In this document: in pieces, positions 7,441 to 17,392 of the stretch | How positions within the stretch are numbered: position 1 is the stretch's first letter | How the letters are laid out: every line of letters begins with the position of its first letter | Source of the DNA: an uncultured Prevotellaceae bacterium | Lineage (GTDB): Bacteria; Bacteroidota; Bacteroidia; Bacteroidales; Muribaculaceae | DNA: 64,000 nucleotides | Reading direction: 5' to 3' | Assembly (NCBI GenBank): GCA_900320245.1 | Contig: ONRP01000003.1 | Span: forward strand, 82,271-146,270 | The notes under the pieces: generated by a model | Seen by the model: only the letters and a program-made list of their open reading frames with translations | The model's database searches: none | Told to the model about the DNA's origin: nothing | Made by a program: the position numbers and the translations under genes

Positions 7441-9093
7441 TTACATGCCGAGGGACTTGACGCGGGACTCGAAGGTGTCGCGGTCGGCGATGGAGCCGTT
7501 CTTGATCTTGGCACGGTAGTTATAGATGGTGTTGACTGAGTAGTGGAGGAACTCGGCGATGCGGCTGCTATCCTCGATGCCGAGGCGGATGAGGGCGAAG
7601 ATGCGCAGGTCGGTGTTCAGCGTGCCCGACGCCGGGGGGGTGATGCGGCACTCGGGGCGCAGCAGGGCGTTGAAGTCGTCGACGAAGTTGGGGAAGAGGT
7701 GCAGGAAGGTGGTGTCGAACATCTCGTAGAGTTCGTTGAGGTTGGTGTCGCGCAGGGCACTGTCGCCGGTGAAGCGCACCAGGGCGTCCAGGTCGTGGCT
7801 CTTGACCATCTTGTTGACGCGCTTGCGCATCTCGTCGAGGCGGTCGATGTAGAAGGAGCACAGGTGGATGAATCGGCCGACGTACTCGTCCTTGACGCGG
7901 TTGGACTCGTTGAGTTTAAGGTTGGCGTCACGCAACTGGCTGTTGAGGTCCGAGAGTTGGGCGTTGAGCGCGGCCAACTGTGTGTTGCTGGCGCTGAGTT
8001 CGTTACGGGCGCGTGCGAGTTTCTTGCGCTGGCTATTGCTGTAGAACAGGATGCCCAGGAACAAGGCGGCCAACAGGCTTGCCACGATAGCCAGGTAAAG
8101 GAGTTGACGGTTGGCGCGCTTGAGCGAGGCCTCGTAGTTGTCGCTGATGGCTGTCAAGACGGGCGAAATCTGGCTATTTCGCTTCACTGTATTGAACTTG
8201 CTGGCACATTGCCATGCAAAGTGGATGTAGCGGTAGGCGCGGTCCATATCGCCGTCGGCCATGAGCAGATTGGCCAATTCCCACATGGCGCCCTGGTCCA
8301 TCACGGCGTTCCTGACGTCGCTCAACGCCGACTGTGTGACCCAATAGCGGGCCTGCACCGAGTCGCCCAACAACTGGTAGTCGAGATAACGGTAGAAGGC
8401 CACGATGGCAAATTCGTGGGAACCTGTCTCGACCTGCTTCAGTCGCATGTCGCTATAGCGCAGGGCACCCTGCGCATCACCGGCACCGAAATATGCTATC
8501 TCCTTGATCTGCAGCGCTTCATCGGGCGAGCAGACCGTCGTGTCGATCAATTGCCGATAATAGTCACCCTTGGCAAAATAGGCCTGCTGGAGTCGCGGCA
8601 CCTTGCAATAATAGCCCAACTCACTGTACAAGTGGGCAAGGGTGCTGTTGTACTGCTTGAGGTTGCGGGGGTCACTGATTTTGGCCTCGTCCATGGCATC
8701 AAGGATATCCATAGCCTCGTAATACATTCCCGACTCGGTGCACTGCCAGGCCAAGTGTATCTGGCACTCCTCGGCATGGACGCGGTCGCCAAGTCCTTCG
8801 GCCAAGGTGATGCACCGGTCGATGTAGAAGATGGCCGAATCGTTCATATAGGGCTTGTACTGCTCGTAGAGGCGGTGGCACAGGTCATATTGGGCGGCAG
8901 GGTCGCGAGTGACTTCCAGGGCGCTCTTGAGTTGACGGATGCGGTCCTCGCGCTGGGCGACGTAACGATCGCTCTGGGCGATGGCCTCGTCGAGGCTGCG
9001 GTAGGCCTCTTCCAGGTCGATGGTTCCGGTTGCCGATGCCATGAGCGGGCACAGGGCGAGCAGCACTATCGTGATGACGGCTGATTTCATCAT
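7441..9093 (-). CDS. Membrane TPR regulator with C-terminal HTH (DUF6377-like), probable PUL regulator
   Basis: A 550-residue protein: signal peptide (1-21), helical TPR-like repeats (about 60-320), one transmembrane segment (about 327-347), a coiled coil rich in Asn, Leu and Ala (about 350-400), and a C-terminal helical domain ending in a LuxR-like HTH (FALIRLGIEDSSRIAEFLHY, then SVNTIYNYRAKIKN). This layout fits the DUF6377 family of Bacteroidales (from memory). The gene is divergent from susC across a 374-bp spacer, the usual position of a PUL-specific regulator, so it probably senses an oligosaccharide or periplasmic state and activates the beta-glucan operon. There is no His kinase or sigma-interaction domain, so the mechanism is unclear. 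Confidence 0.75.
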   Translation of the reverse strand: MMKSAVITIVLLALCPLMASATGTIDLEEAYRSLDEAIAQSDRYVAQREDRIRQLKSALEVTRDPAAQYDLCHRLYEQYKPYMNDSAIFYIDRCITLAEGLGDRVHAEECQIHLAWQCTESGMYYEAMDILDAMDEAKISDPRNLKQYNSTLAHLYSELGYYCKVPRLQQAYFAKGDYYRQLIDTTVCSPDEALQIKEIAYFGAGDAQGALRYSDMRLKQVETGSHEFAIVAFYRYLDYQLLGDSVQARYWVTQSALSDVRNAVMDQGAMWELANLLMADGDMDRAYRYIHFAWQCASKFNTVKRNSQISPVLTAISDNYEASLKRANRQLLYLAIVASLLAALFLGILFYSNSQRKKLARARNELSASNTQLAALNAQLSDLNSQLRDANLKLNESNRVKDEYVGRFIHLCSFYIDRLDEMRKRVNKMVKSHDLDALVRFTGDSALRDTNLNELYEMFDTTFLHLFPNFVDDFNALLRPECRITPPASGTLNTDLRIFALIRLGIEDSSRIAEFLHYSVNTIYNYRAKIKNGSIADRDTFESRVKSLGM

Positions 9094-9467
9094 AATTAAG
9101 GTTAAAAGTTATAGCGCGGCAAAAGTAGGAGTAATTACCGGATTATGCAACCAAAAGGGCAAAATATTCGATGAAATCGCATATTTGAGTGTTTTCAGTA
9201 GTCCTGTGTTTTAACCACTTTTTAACGATTTCGGCTTTTTTACAAATCACTGTTTTACAAATAATTAAAAATTTATAAGCCCGTTTTTTATCCACTTTTT
9301 GCCCTCAGGGGTGAAGCAACACATATATTAATACTCTAAATTTGCAATCGTCAACGTTCCCCCGTGGGGGGCCTTAAAAACAGCAAAACTTGAATAACCC
9401 GATTCTGAAACAAAGAATCAACACAATATATTCATTACCTACTTTAATCAACCAAAACAAATGTGAC
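9094..9467. promoter_or_regulatory. Divergent control region between the PUL regulator and susC
   Basis: A 374-bp AT-rich spacer without genes. It contains the susC -7 box at 9337-9344 and, in the susC leader, a C5/G6 inverted repeat at 9359-9371. The leader from the -7 box to the chosen susC start is about 120 nt, long enough for post-transcriptional control, but no riboswitch is recognised. Confidence 0.6.
9337..9344 (+). promoter_or_regulatory. susC operon -7 box TAAATTTG
   Basis: Matches TAnnTTTG and is the best such box upstream of the susC-susD operon. A clear -33 element at the expected spacing was not found, which would fit an activator-dependent promoter. Confidence 0.6.
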
Positions 9468-12400
9468 ATGAAAGAGAAAAGATTACTTTCACTGCTGTTG
9501 ACAGTCATGCTGGCAATAGTAGCATTTGCACAGAATCAGACCTTCACGGGCACTGTCGTTGATGTCAACGGCGAGCCGGTGATTGGCGCGACGATTGTGC
9601 AAAAGGGCACGTCGAACACGACCGTTACGGACATCGACGGCAATTTCTCCATCAACGCACCCGCCGGTGCCGAGTTGGAAATCACTTATGTGGGTTATGG
9701 CAAGCAAACCGTGCTTGCTGGTAACGACATGCACATCATCATGATGGAAGACTCCGAGTTGCTCAACGAGGTAGTTGTCATCGGTTACGGTGTGCAGAAG
9801 AAGAGCGTCGTGACGGCGTCGATCGCCAAGGTCTCGTCTGAGGACCTGGCCGGTAAGACCCGCCTGCGTGCCGAGGATGCCCTGAAGGGTATGGCCGCCG
9901 GTATCAACGTCACCTCTTCGTCGGGTCAGCCCGGATCGCAGTCGATGATCCGCATCCGCGGTATCGGCACCATCAACAACTCCAATCCTCTTTACATCAT
10001 TGACGGCATGCCCACCGACCAGTATGGTATGGAGAGTGTCAACCCCAATGATATTGAGAGTATTGAAGTGCTGAAGGATGCCGCCTCGGGCGCCATCTAC
10101 GGTGCACGTGCCGCCAACGGTGTCATCCTGGTGACTACCAAGAGGGGCAAAATGGGAAAAGCCAGCATCAATTATGACTTCTCCTATGGTTGGCAGAGCG
10201 CTTGGAGAAAGCGTGATGTTACCGGCGCGACCGACTATGCTATCCTGCAGAACGAGCGCCGTGTGCAGAACGGTTTGTCTCCCCTCTATCAGGATCCCTA
10301 CAACCTGACTGATGCCAACGGCGAAAAAATCGTCGGCTTCGGTACCGACTGGCAGAAACTTCTTTTCAACGACAATGCTCCCATCATGCAGCATGACCTG
10401 AGCGTCAGCGGTGCCTCTGAGAAGGTGAACTACTACCTCTCACTGGGTTACTTTACCCAGGACGGTATTGTGGGCGGTAACTATGGCCAGTCCAACTATG
10501 ACCGTTTGACAATCCGCTCCAACAACATGTTCAACCTCTTGGACGCCACCAAGGAGCGTAACTTCCTGAACAAACTTGACTTGGGCGCGAACCTCTCTTA
10601 TATGCGCGTGCACAACACCGGCATCGATGCCAACTCGACCTGGGGTTCTCCCCTGGGCTCAGCCCTCTATCTCGCTCCCACCCTGCCTGTAACCCTGAGA
10701 GGCGCTATCGCCCAGGAAATGATCGACCGTTACAGCGCATTCGACCTGTATAAGGATGAGAACGGCAATCCCTATACGATTCCCGGATTCATCGGCAGTT
10801 ATCAGGAGCAGAACAACCCCATCGCCATGATGCAAGGCACTCCCAACAAGAACTGGAGCCACAAGTTCATGCCCAAGTTCTCGGTTGACCTGCAACTGTT
10901 CGACGAGTTGAAGTACCACTTCACCTACAGCGCCGAACTCTCGTTCTGGGGCTACAATGGTGCCACCCTGCAGGAGTACTACCTCTCGGGTAACAACAAC
11001 GCTGACCACACCTCGGCCGTAGCCTTCAAGGGCAACAACACCACCTGGCAGGTCGAGAACACCGTGACCTATGACAAGACCTTCGGCAAGCACACCATCG
11101 GCATCGTGCTCGGCCAGAGTGCCTTGAAGTTCAAGGGTGACGAACTGGGCGGTTCACACTGGTATCTCGTGAATCCCGATAAGCCCAGCATCAACTACAC
11201 CACCGGCGGCGACCTCGAAATCTCGACCGATGCCGATGGCAAGATGACCGGTGCCACGAGCCTCGTGGGCGCGTGGGGTGGTCCCTACACCGAGCACCGT
11301 CTGTCTTCACTGTTCGCCCGTGTAAGTTACAACTACGACGAGCGCTACATGTTCCAGGCTACCGTGCGCCGCGACGGTTCGAGCCGCTTCGGTTCCAACC
11401 ACCGCTACGGTATCTTCCCCTCGTTCTCACTGGGTTGGAACATCATGAACGAGAAGTTCATGGAGGACACCCGCGACTGGCTCAACAACCTGAAGGTTCG
11501 CTTCAGTTGGGGTAAGAACGGTAACGACAACATCGGTGACTTTGCCTACACCACGTTGACGGCACTGGGCAACACCAGCAACTACTACTTCGGCAAGACC
11601 GCTGCCATGGTCTATGGTTCAAAGGCCAACCGCCTCGCCAACGAGGACCTGAAGTGGGAGGAGAGCGAACAGACCGACTTCGGTCTGGACTTCGGCTTCT
11701 GGAACAACAAGTTGACCTTCAGCGTCGACTACTTCATCAAGAAGACCAATGGTATGATCATCGAGATGCCTATCCCCAGTTACGTGGGCGAGGCCCGTCC
11801 TCTGGCCAACGTGGGTGATATGGAGAACAGCGGTGTCGAGTTTGAACTCGGTTACCGTTGGAATATTGCCGATGCACACTTCTCGGTGAAGGGCAATGCT
11901 TCCTATCTGAAGAACAAACTGAAAAACCTGGGTAACGACACCGGCTTCCTGAACTACGGCATCAGCCAGTTCAGCGATGGCGGCACCCGCGCCGAGAACG
12001 GCCAGCCGTTCCCCTTCTTCTACGGTTACAAGACCGACGGTATCCTGCAGACCAAGGCCGAGGCCGATGCCTACAACGTACAGTACGGCACCACTTCCAA
12101 GCCCGGCGACTTCCGCTTTGTGGACACCAACGGTGACAGCCGCATCAACAGCGACGACCGCACCAACATCGGTAACGGTGTACCCGACTGGACCTATGGT
12201 CTCACCTTCGACGTTGACTGGAAGGGCTTCGACCTGGGCGTCTTCTTCCAGGGCGTTCATGGTGCCGACGTATTCGACGCCACTTACCGTCAGGACATCG
12301 CCTCGGGTAACTATCCCACTTGGGTGCTCCAGCGCTGGACCGGCGAAGGCACCAGCAACACGGTGCCCACCCTGGGTGACTCCAAGAACTGGGTTTGCAG

Positions 12401-12656
12401 CGACATGTATATCCAGGACGGCAGTTACCTGCGCCTGAAGAACATCACGCTGGGTTACACCCTGCCCCGTTTCCTGACCAACAAGGTCGGCGTCAGCCGT
12501 CTGCGCGTTTACGGCCGTGCCGAGAACCTGTTCACGTGGACCAAGTACTGGGGCTTCGATCCTGAAATCGGCTCCGGCTCCACCAGTCTGGGTGTTGACT
12601 ACGGTGTATATCCTCAGGCCCGCACCTACACTATCGGTTTCAACATTTCACTCTAA
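9468..12656 (+). CDS. SusC/RagA-family TonB-linked outer-membrane transporter
   Basis: A protein of about 1062 residues using the ATG at 9468, which begins a proper signal peptide (MKEKRLLSLLLTVMLAIVAF); an upstream in-frame ATG at 9390 would add 26 residues before it. An N-terminal carboxypeptidase-regulatory-like beta domain (TGTVVDVNGEPVIGATI) is followed by the TonB-box-like region NEVVVIGYG, a plug domain and a C-terminal beta-barrel ending in an aromatic-rich strand (TYTIGFNISL). It imports oligosaccharides across the outer membrane with the SusD protein encoded next. It heads the beta-glucan operon. Substrate is inferred from the downstream GH16 and GH5-GH3 enzymes. Confidence 0.95.
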   Translation: MKEKRLLSLLLTVMLAIVAFAQNQTFTGTVVDVNGEPVIGATIVQKGTSNTTVTDIDGNFSINAPAGAELEITYVGYGKQTVLAGNDMHIIMMEDSELLNEVVVIGYGVQKKSVVTASIAKVSSEDLAGKTRLRAEDALKGMAAGINVTSSSGQPGSQSMIRIRGIGTINNSNPLYIIDGMPTDQYGMESVNPNDIESIEVLKDAASGAIYGARAANGVILVTTKRGKMGKASINYDFSYGWQSAWRKRDVTGATDYAILQNERRVQNGLSPLYQDPYNLTDANGEKIVGFGTDWQKLLFNDNAPIMQHDLSVSGASEKVNYYLSLGYFTQDGIVGGNYGQSNYDRLTIRSNNMFNLLDATKERNFLNKLDLGANLSYMRVHNTGIDANSTWGSPLGSALYLAPTLPVTLRGAIAQEMIDRYSAFDLYKDENGNPYTIPGFIGSYQEQNNPIAMMQGTPNKNWSHKFMPKFSVDLQLFDELKYHFTYSAELSFWGYNGATLQEYYLSGNNNADHTSAVAFKGNNTTWQVENTVTYDKTFGKHTIGIVLGQSALKFKGDELGGSHWYLVNPDKPSINYTTGGDLEISTDADGKMTGATSLVGAWGGPYTEHRLSSLFARVSYNYDERYMFQATVRRDGSSRFGSNHRYGIFPSFSLGWNIMNEKFMEDTRDWLNNLKVRFSWGKNGNDNIGDFAYTTLTALGNTSNYYFGKTAAMVYGSKANRLANEDLKWEESEQTDFGLDFGFWNNKLTFSVDYFIKKTNGMIIEMPIPSYVGEARPLANVGDMENSGVEFELGYRWNIADAHFSVKGNASYLKNKLKNLGNDTGFLNYGISQFSDGGTRAENGQPFPFFYGYKTDGILQTKAEADAYNVQYGTTSKPGDFRFVDTNGDSRINSDDRTNIGNGVPDWTYGLTFDVDWKGFDLGVFFQGVHGADVFDATYRQDIASGNYPTWVLQRWTGEGTSNTVPTLGDSKNWVCSDMYIQDGSYLRLKNITLGYTLPRFLTNKVGVSRLRVYGRAENLFTWTKYWGFDPEIGSGSTSLGVDYGVYPQARTYTIGFNISL

Positions 12657-12678
12657 CCATTCCTAAGAACATTAGAAT

Positions 12679-14214
12679 ATGAACAAGTATTTTTCTATCA
12701 TAGCAGGCCTGTGTGCAGCATTTCTTGCACTGACCTCCTGCAGCGACGATTTTCTTGAGGTGAAGAACCCGACGGGTGAGCCCCTTGAAGAATACTACAC
12801 CACCGAGGAGACCCTCAACGAAGCACTCACTGCTGCCTACGCTCCTCTGCACTGGCCCGACTGGGACGGCTCGGCCTACAATGACCTCACCATCGATGGT
12901 GAAATCATGGGTGACGACTTCTGGGTAGGTGGATCGGACAACACCGACAACCAGCACTGGCACCGTCTGTTCAACTTTGAGGCCGACGGCAACAACACCC
13001 TCGCTACCCTGTGGGGCGACTTCTACAGCGGCATCAAGCGTTGCAACGATGCCATTAAGTACTCATCGTGGCCCGGCGAGGCAAGCGAGAGTTTCCGTCG
13101 TTCGATGGAGATGCAGGCCCGCCTGTTGCGCGTGTACTATTATAATATCCTGTGGCACTACTACGGCAACGTTCCCTTCTATCTGGAGAACCTCGCACTG
13201 CCCTACACTGCTCCGCAGATGACGGCCGACGAGATCTACAACCAGTTGCTGCCCGAACTCGAGGAGATTATCGCCTCGAACGTGCTGCCCATGCGCTGGC
13301 CGACCGCCGAGAGCGGACGCGTGAGCCAGGCCTTCGCCTACATGCTCTATGCCGAGATGGTTATGTACCAGAACGACAATTCCCGCTATGCTACGGCCCT
13401 GGGCTACATGAAGCAGATTATTGAAGACTCCAACTATTCGCTCAATCCCAGTTTCAGTGACCTGTGGCAGGAGAGCGGCGAGTGGTGCGCCGAGAGCATC
13501 TTCGAAATCAACTACAACGACGACCAGGCACAACGCGACTGGGGTACTCCCCTGGCTGCCGGTGGCACCATATTCCCCACCCTGTGCTCGCCCAACGGCT
13601 GGGGCGGCGGTGAAGGCTGGGACAGCGGTCAAGACGGTTGGGGCTTCCTGCCCATGCGCGTCGAGACCTACAACATGTACGCCGAGAACGACAAGCGCCG
13701 CGACGTCACCTGCTGGGACCTGCGTGCCTACAGTTACACCGAGCGCTATCAGGACACCCACATCTGGCACGGCAAGTATCGTCCGCAGTCGGCCAACAAC
13801 CAGGACTGCCCGACCAGCAAGAACCTGAACTATAACAACAACAAGCGCATCTACCGCTATGCCGAGACCCTGCTCAACGCAGCCGAGTTGCTGCTCCAGA
13901 CCGGCGGCAGCGCTGCCGAGGCCGCTGGCTATGTGAACCAGGTTCGCAACCGTGCCGGCCTTGAGAGCCTGACCACCGTCACCATCGACGACATCTTCAC
14001 CGAGCGTCACCTGGAATTCTGCGGCGAGGGCAAGCGCTACTTCGACCTCGTGCGCGCCGAGGGCATCCCTGGTGCTACCCAGAAGGCCTCGACCGTACTC
14101 GTTCCCGACAGTTACGGCTATCGTACCAACTCATGGACTCCCAACAAGAAGTACATTCCTCTGTCACAGAGCGAACTCGATGCTGACCCCACGCTGGTTC
14201 AGAACAACTATTAA
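12679..14214 (+). CDS. SusD/RagB-family glycan-binding lipoprotein
   Basis: A 511-residue surface lipoprotein (signal peptide with LTSCSDDFLE at the cleavage site). The helical TPR core and the C-terminal RagB/SusD segment (YRYAETLLNAAELLLQTGG, then AAEAAGYVNQVRNRAG) are typical. It caps the SusC barrel and helps deliver the glycan. It lies 22 bp downstream of susC. Many Trp residues in the loops fit glycan stacking. The ligand is inferred to be a beta-1,3 or mixed-linkage glucan. Confidence 0.95.
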   Translation: MNKYFSIIAGLCAAFLALTSCSDDFLEVKNPTGEPLEEYYTTEETLNEALTAAYAPLHWPDWDGSAYNDLTIDGEIMGDDFWVGGSDNTDNQHWHRLFNFEADGNNTLATLWGDFYSGIKRCNDAIKYSSWPGEASESFRRSMEMQARLLRVYYYNILWHYYGNVPFYLENLALPYTAPQMTADEIYNQLLPELEEIIASNVLPMRWPTAESGRVSQAFAYMLYAEMVMYQNDNSRYATALGYMKQIIEDSNYSLNPSFSDLWQESGEWCAESIFEINYNDDQAQRDWGTPLAAGGTIFPTLCSPNGWGGGEGWDSGQDGWGFLPMRVETYNMYAENDKRRDVTCWDLRAYSYTERYQDTHIWHGKYRPQSANNQDCPTSKNLNYNNNKRIYRYAETLLNAAELLLQTGGSAAEAAGYVNQVRNRAGLESLTTVTIDDIFTERHLEFCGEGKRYFDLVRAEGIPGATQKASTVLVPDSYGYRTNSWTPNKKYIPLSQSELDADPTLVQNNY

Positions 14215-14243
14215 TCATCAAGCATTTTTAGAGATTAAATATT

Positions 14244-16190
14244 ATGATTACCAAGATCAACAATAAGATAAGCAGCGCGTTGGCCATTTTAGGCTTCTGC
14301 GTGATGGCTATGGCATTCACGGCCTGTTCGCCTGAAGACTTCGAGGGGGCTGACCCCAACGGCCTGCCCACGGTGAACGGAGTGGACTTCCAGATCTCCG
14401 TTGACCAGGAGACCAACCAGATGATCGCCAATTACAATCCGCAGCCGGGCACCTACCCCGTGTGGATTCTCGATGGTACATCTTACTCTACCCTGCCCGA
14501 GGTGGGTTATATGAACTCTGAGGCAGGCACCCACACCATCGAACTGCGAATCGGTAACCGCAACGGTATCAGCGTTGCCGGTGTGAAGAAGGAGTACACC
14601 TTCAACGAGTCCAAGATTGACTATACCAACGACTTCCGTCGCATCACCGAGAAGGAGTGGCGCTTCGACCACAAGGAAGTGGCCCACTTGGCTTGCGGCC
14701 CCGCCGGTACCGCCGGTACAGGATGGTGGTCGGCACAGCCCGACGAGAAGAAGGACTTCGGTATGTATGACGACCGTCTCACCTTCACTGCCGAGAACCG
14801 CAAGGGCGGCACCTTCACCTACAATGCCGGTGAGGACGGACTGACCTATGTGAACAAAGGTACCACCAAGTGGGGCCACCAGGATGCAGACTGGGATGCC
14901 ACCATCGGCAACCAGAGCGCCGCTTGGTCCTTCGAGGTGTATGACTGGGAGGATGCCGACGGCAACGTGAGCAAGCAGACCTATATCCAACTGGCTCCCA
15001 ACACCGCCTTCCCCTACATCAGTTCTGATGCCCAGTACGAGAACCCCAAGTTCCGCATCGAGTCACTGACCGCCAAGAAGATGGTCCTCGTCTATGACGC
15101 TCCCGACCGTGGTATCGCATGGCGCTTCATGTTCACCAGCGAGCCCGAGGAGCAGGGATTCAACGGCTTCGACCCCAACAGCGACTTCAACATGTGGAAG
15201 AACGTGGAATACAACATGTTCTTCTGGTATGCTCCCGGTTGGAACCAGATTGCCGATCCCGGCTTTGAGGCCAATGGTAACGACTATACCGTCTTCCTGC
15301 CCGAGGCAACGACCGACCAGTGGCAGGCCCAGATGGCATTCAAGACCACCAACATCTCGACCTCGGCTGCCCATAACTACGACTTCTCGTGCATCCTCAA
15401 CAGTGATAAGGACCTGAACGGTGTCACTGTGAAACTCGTGATGGACGGCGACGACAATGTCTTCTACTTTGCCGACCGCATCAACCTGAAGGCTGGTGAG
15501 GACTACATCTTCTGGAAGAGTGACATGCCCGGTATCGACATGGAGCGTGTTAACCTGTTCTTCGACTTCGGCGGTTGCCAGGCAGGTACCACCGTCAACA
15601 TCTCCAACATCGTGCTCAAGGACCATGCCAACGACGACGGCACCGTGCTGCCCGTTACTCCCGACGAGCCCCCTGTTGACTGGGTTGACGTGAACTCGCC
15701 CGAGAACCTGGGTGCAGGCTTCAACACCGCTGGCGTGATGTCCTTCTGGTGGGCCGACGCAGGCTGGCAGCAGATTGCCGATCCCGGCTTCTCCTATGCC
15801 AACGGCGTTTACACCATCACAGCCAATGAGGGTACCGTATCGGAGTGGCAGGCACAGTGCGCCATCAACGGTGTGCCCCTGAACATCGAGCAGGGCCAGG
15901 CCTATGACGTGCGCGTGACCGTCACCACCAACATGGAACTGGGACGCATGACCGTCAAGGTCAACAAGGATCCTGATGTGACCAACGACCCCAACACGTT
16001 GTGCTACAAGGGTGACTTTGCGCTCGAGGACGGTGAGAATGTTCTCCAGTTCATCGGCGTGATTGCCAAGAACAACGGAGAAGAGATCTCGTTTGACCAG
16101 GGTAAGTTCATCCTTGACTTCGGCGGCTGCCCCGCTGGATTTGAGGCTAAGGTCAGCGACATTATCATCCAAAAACACAAGGCACAGTAA
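14244..16190 (+). CDS. Surface glycan-binding lipoprotein with duplicated CBM-like module
   Basis: A 648-residue lipoprotein (lipobox TACS) in the position of a SusE/SusF-type surface glycan-binding protein, between susD and the GH16 gene. After an Ig-like N-terminal domain come a Trp-rich middle region and two similar C-terminal modules. The first begins near residue 327 (FWYAPGWNQIADPGF) and the second near residue 500 (FWWADAGWQQIADPGF); each continues with a QAQ segment and ends with an FDFGGC or LDFGGC motif. The repeats resemble CBM4-like beta-sandwich modules. It probably holds beta-glucan at the cell surface. No catalytic residues are recognised. Confidence 0.78.
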   Translation: MITKINNKISSALAILGFCVMAMAFTACSPEDFEGADPNGLPTVNGVDFQISVDQETNQMIANYNPQPGTYPVWILDGTSYSTLPEVGYMNSEAGTHTIELRIGNRNGISVAGVKKEYTFNESKIDYTNDFRRITEKEWRFDHKEVAHLACGPAGTAGTGWWSAQPDEKKDFGMYDDRLTFTAENRKGGTFTYNAGEDGLTYVNKGTTKWGHQDADWDATIGNQSAAWSFEVYDWEDADGNVSKQTYIQLAPNTAFPYISSDAQYENPKFRIESLTAKKMVLVYDAPDRGIAWRFMFTSEPEEQGFNGFDPNSDFNMWKNVEYNMFFWYAPGWNQIADPGFEANGNDYTVFLPEATTDQWQAQMAFKTTNISTSAAHNYDFSCILNSDKDLNGVTVKLVMDGDDNVFYFADRINLKAGEDYIFWKSDMPGIDMERVNLFFDFGGCQAGTTVNISNIVLKDHANDDGTVLPVTPDEPPVDWVDVNSPENLGAGFNTAGVMSFWWADAGWQQIADPGFSYANGVYTITANEGTVSEWQAQCAINGVPLNIEQGQAYDVRVTVTTNMELGRMTVKVNKDPDVTNDPNTLCYKGDFALEDGENVLQFIGVIAKNNGEEISFDQGKFILDFGGCPAGFEAKVSDIIIQKHKAQ

Positions 16191-16266
16191 AATCGGTGCG
16201 CACTTTCAGCCATCGGGACTCGTTCTCGATGGCTGAAGGGCAACCCGATTGATTAAATCCTTCAAG

Positions 16267-17370
16267 ATGAAACGAACCATGCTTTATACGTTATTGCTTT
16301 CTGTCACCGCACTCCTCTGGGGCTGCGGTGGAGACGGCAAAGACGAGCCTCAGCCTGCGGTGAACATCACCGTCTCGCAGGACAACATCGCGCTCACTGC
16401 CATGGGTGGCACCACCGTCATCAACGTGACCACCACGGGCAAGGAGTGGGGTGCCTATGCCGACCAGGAGTTCATCACGTTGGATGCCAAGGGTATGACG
16501 TCCACGTCGGGCACGCTGACCGTCATCGTCCCTGCCAACCCGCTGACCGACGTCCGCAAGGGCACGATTACCATCATGTCAGGATCGGCCCGCAAGACCA
16601 TCACCGTCACCCAGGAGGCTGCCGAGGAATCGGCCTACTATGCCCCCGAGGGCTACAGCCTCGTCTGGCACGACGAGTTCGACAAGGGCTCGGAGTTGAA
16701 TGCCGACGACTGGACCCATGAGGTGCAAAACAGCGGCTGGGTGAACCACGAGTTGCAGAACTACGTGAACCACAAGACCCCCGGCGGCAAGTATGTTACC
16801 GAGGTGCGTGACGGCCATCTGCGCATTACCGCGCTCAAGGAGAACGGCAAGATCTACTCCGGACGCGTCTATGCCAAGAGGACCCAGGGCTGGAAATACG
16901 GCTACATCGAGGCCAGCATCAAGTTGCCCAAGGGCAAGGGTACCTGGCCCGCATTCTGGATGATGCCCGTGAACTTCCATTCATGGCCTGCCGACGGCGA
17001 GATCGACATCATGGAAGAGGTGGGTTACCACCCCGACTTTGTGTCGTCGAGCCTGCATGCCAATGCACATGTCCACTCCAACGGCACCCAGGTGACCCAC
17101 GAGATGTACTGCAAGGGCGCCGAGGGTGAATTCCACACCTATGCCATCGAATGGACGGCTCAGAACATTACCACCTATGTCGACGGCAAGGTGCAACTGA
17201 GTTACGACAACCGTGGCCTGGGCCATGACGATTGGCCCTACGATGACCCGTTCTACGTCATCTTCAACCTCGCTTGGGGTGGTGACTGGGGCGGTGCCCA
17301 GGGTGTTGACGAGAGCGTGCTGCCTGTCACCATGGAGGTGGACTACGTGCGCGTATTCCAAAAGAAATAA
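16267..17370 (+). CDS. GH16 beta-glucanase (laminarinase-like) lipoprotein with BACON domain
   Basis: A lipoprotein of about 367 residues (ATG at 16267; another in-frame ATG at 16249) with lipobox LLWGC. Residues ~30-118 form a BACON-type Ig domain, which usually lifts the enzyme from the membrane. Residues ~125-367 are a GH16 jelly-roll with the catalytic EIDIME motif (E245 nucleophile, D247, E250 acid/base). The NYV and WPAFWMMP segments are typical of the laminarinase/lichenase branch. It would cut beta-1,3- or mixed-linkage glucan at the surface and supply SusCD. The exact linkage cannot be decided from sequence. Confidence 0.92.
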   Translation: MKRTMLYTLLLSVTALLWGCGGDGKDEPQPAVNITVSQDNIALTAMGGTTVINVTTTGKEWGAYADQEFITLDAKGMTSTSGTLTVIVPANPLTDVRKGTITIMSGSARKTITVTQEAAEESAYYAPEGYSLVWHDEFDKGSELNADDWTHEVQNSGWVNHELQNYVNHKTPGGKYVTEVRDGHLRITALKENGKIYSGRVYAKRTQGWKYGYIEASIKLPKGKGTWPAFWMMPVNFHSWPADGEIDIMEEVGYHPDFVSSSLHANAHVHSNGTQVTHEMYCKGAEGEFHTYAIEWTAQNITTYVDGKVQLSYDNRGLGHDDWPYDDPFYVIFNLAWGGDWGGAQGVDESVLPVTMEVDYVRVFQKK

Positions 17371-17392
17371 CCGTTTAACCTAGATTGACTCA

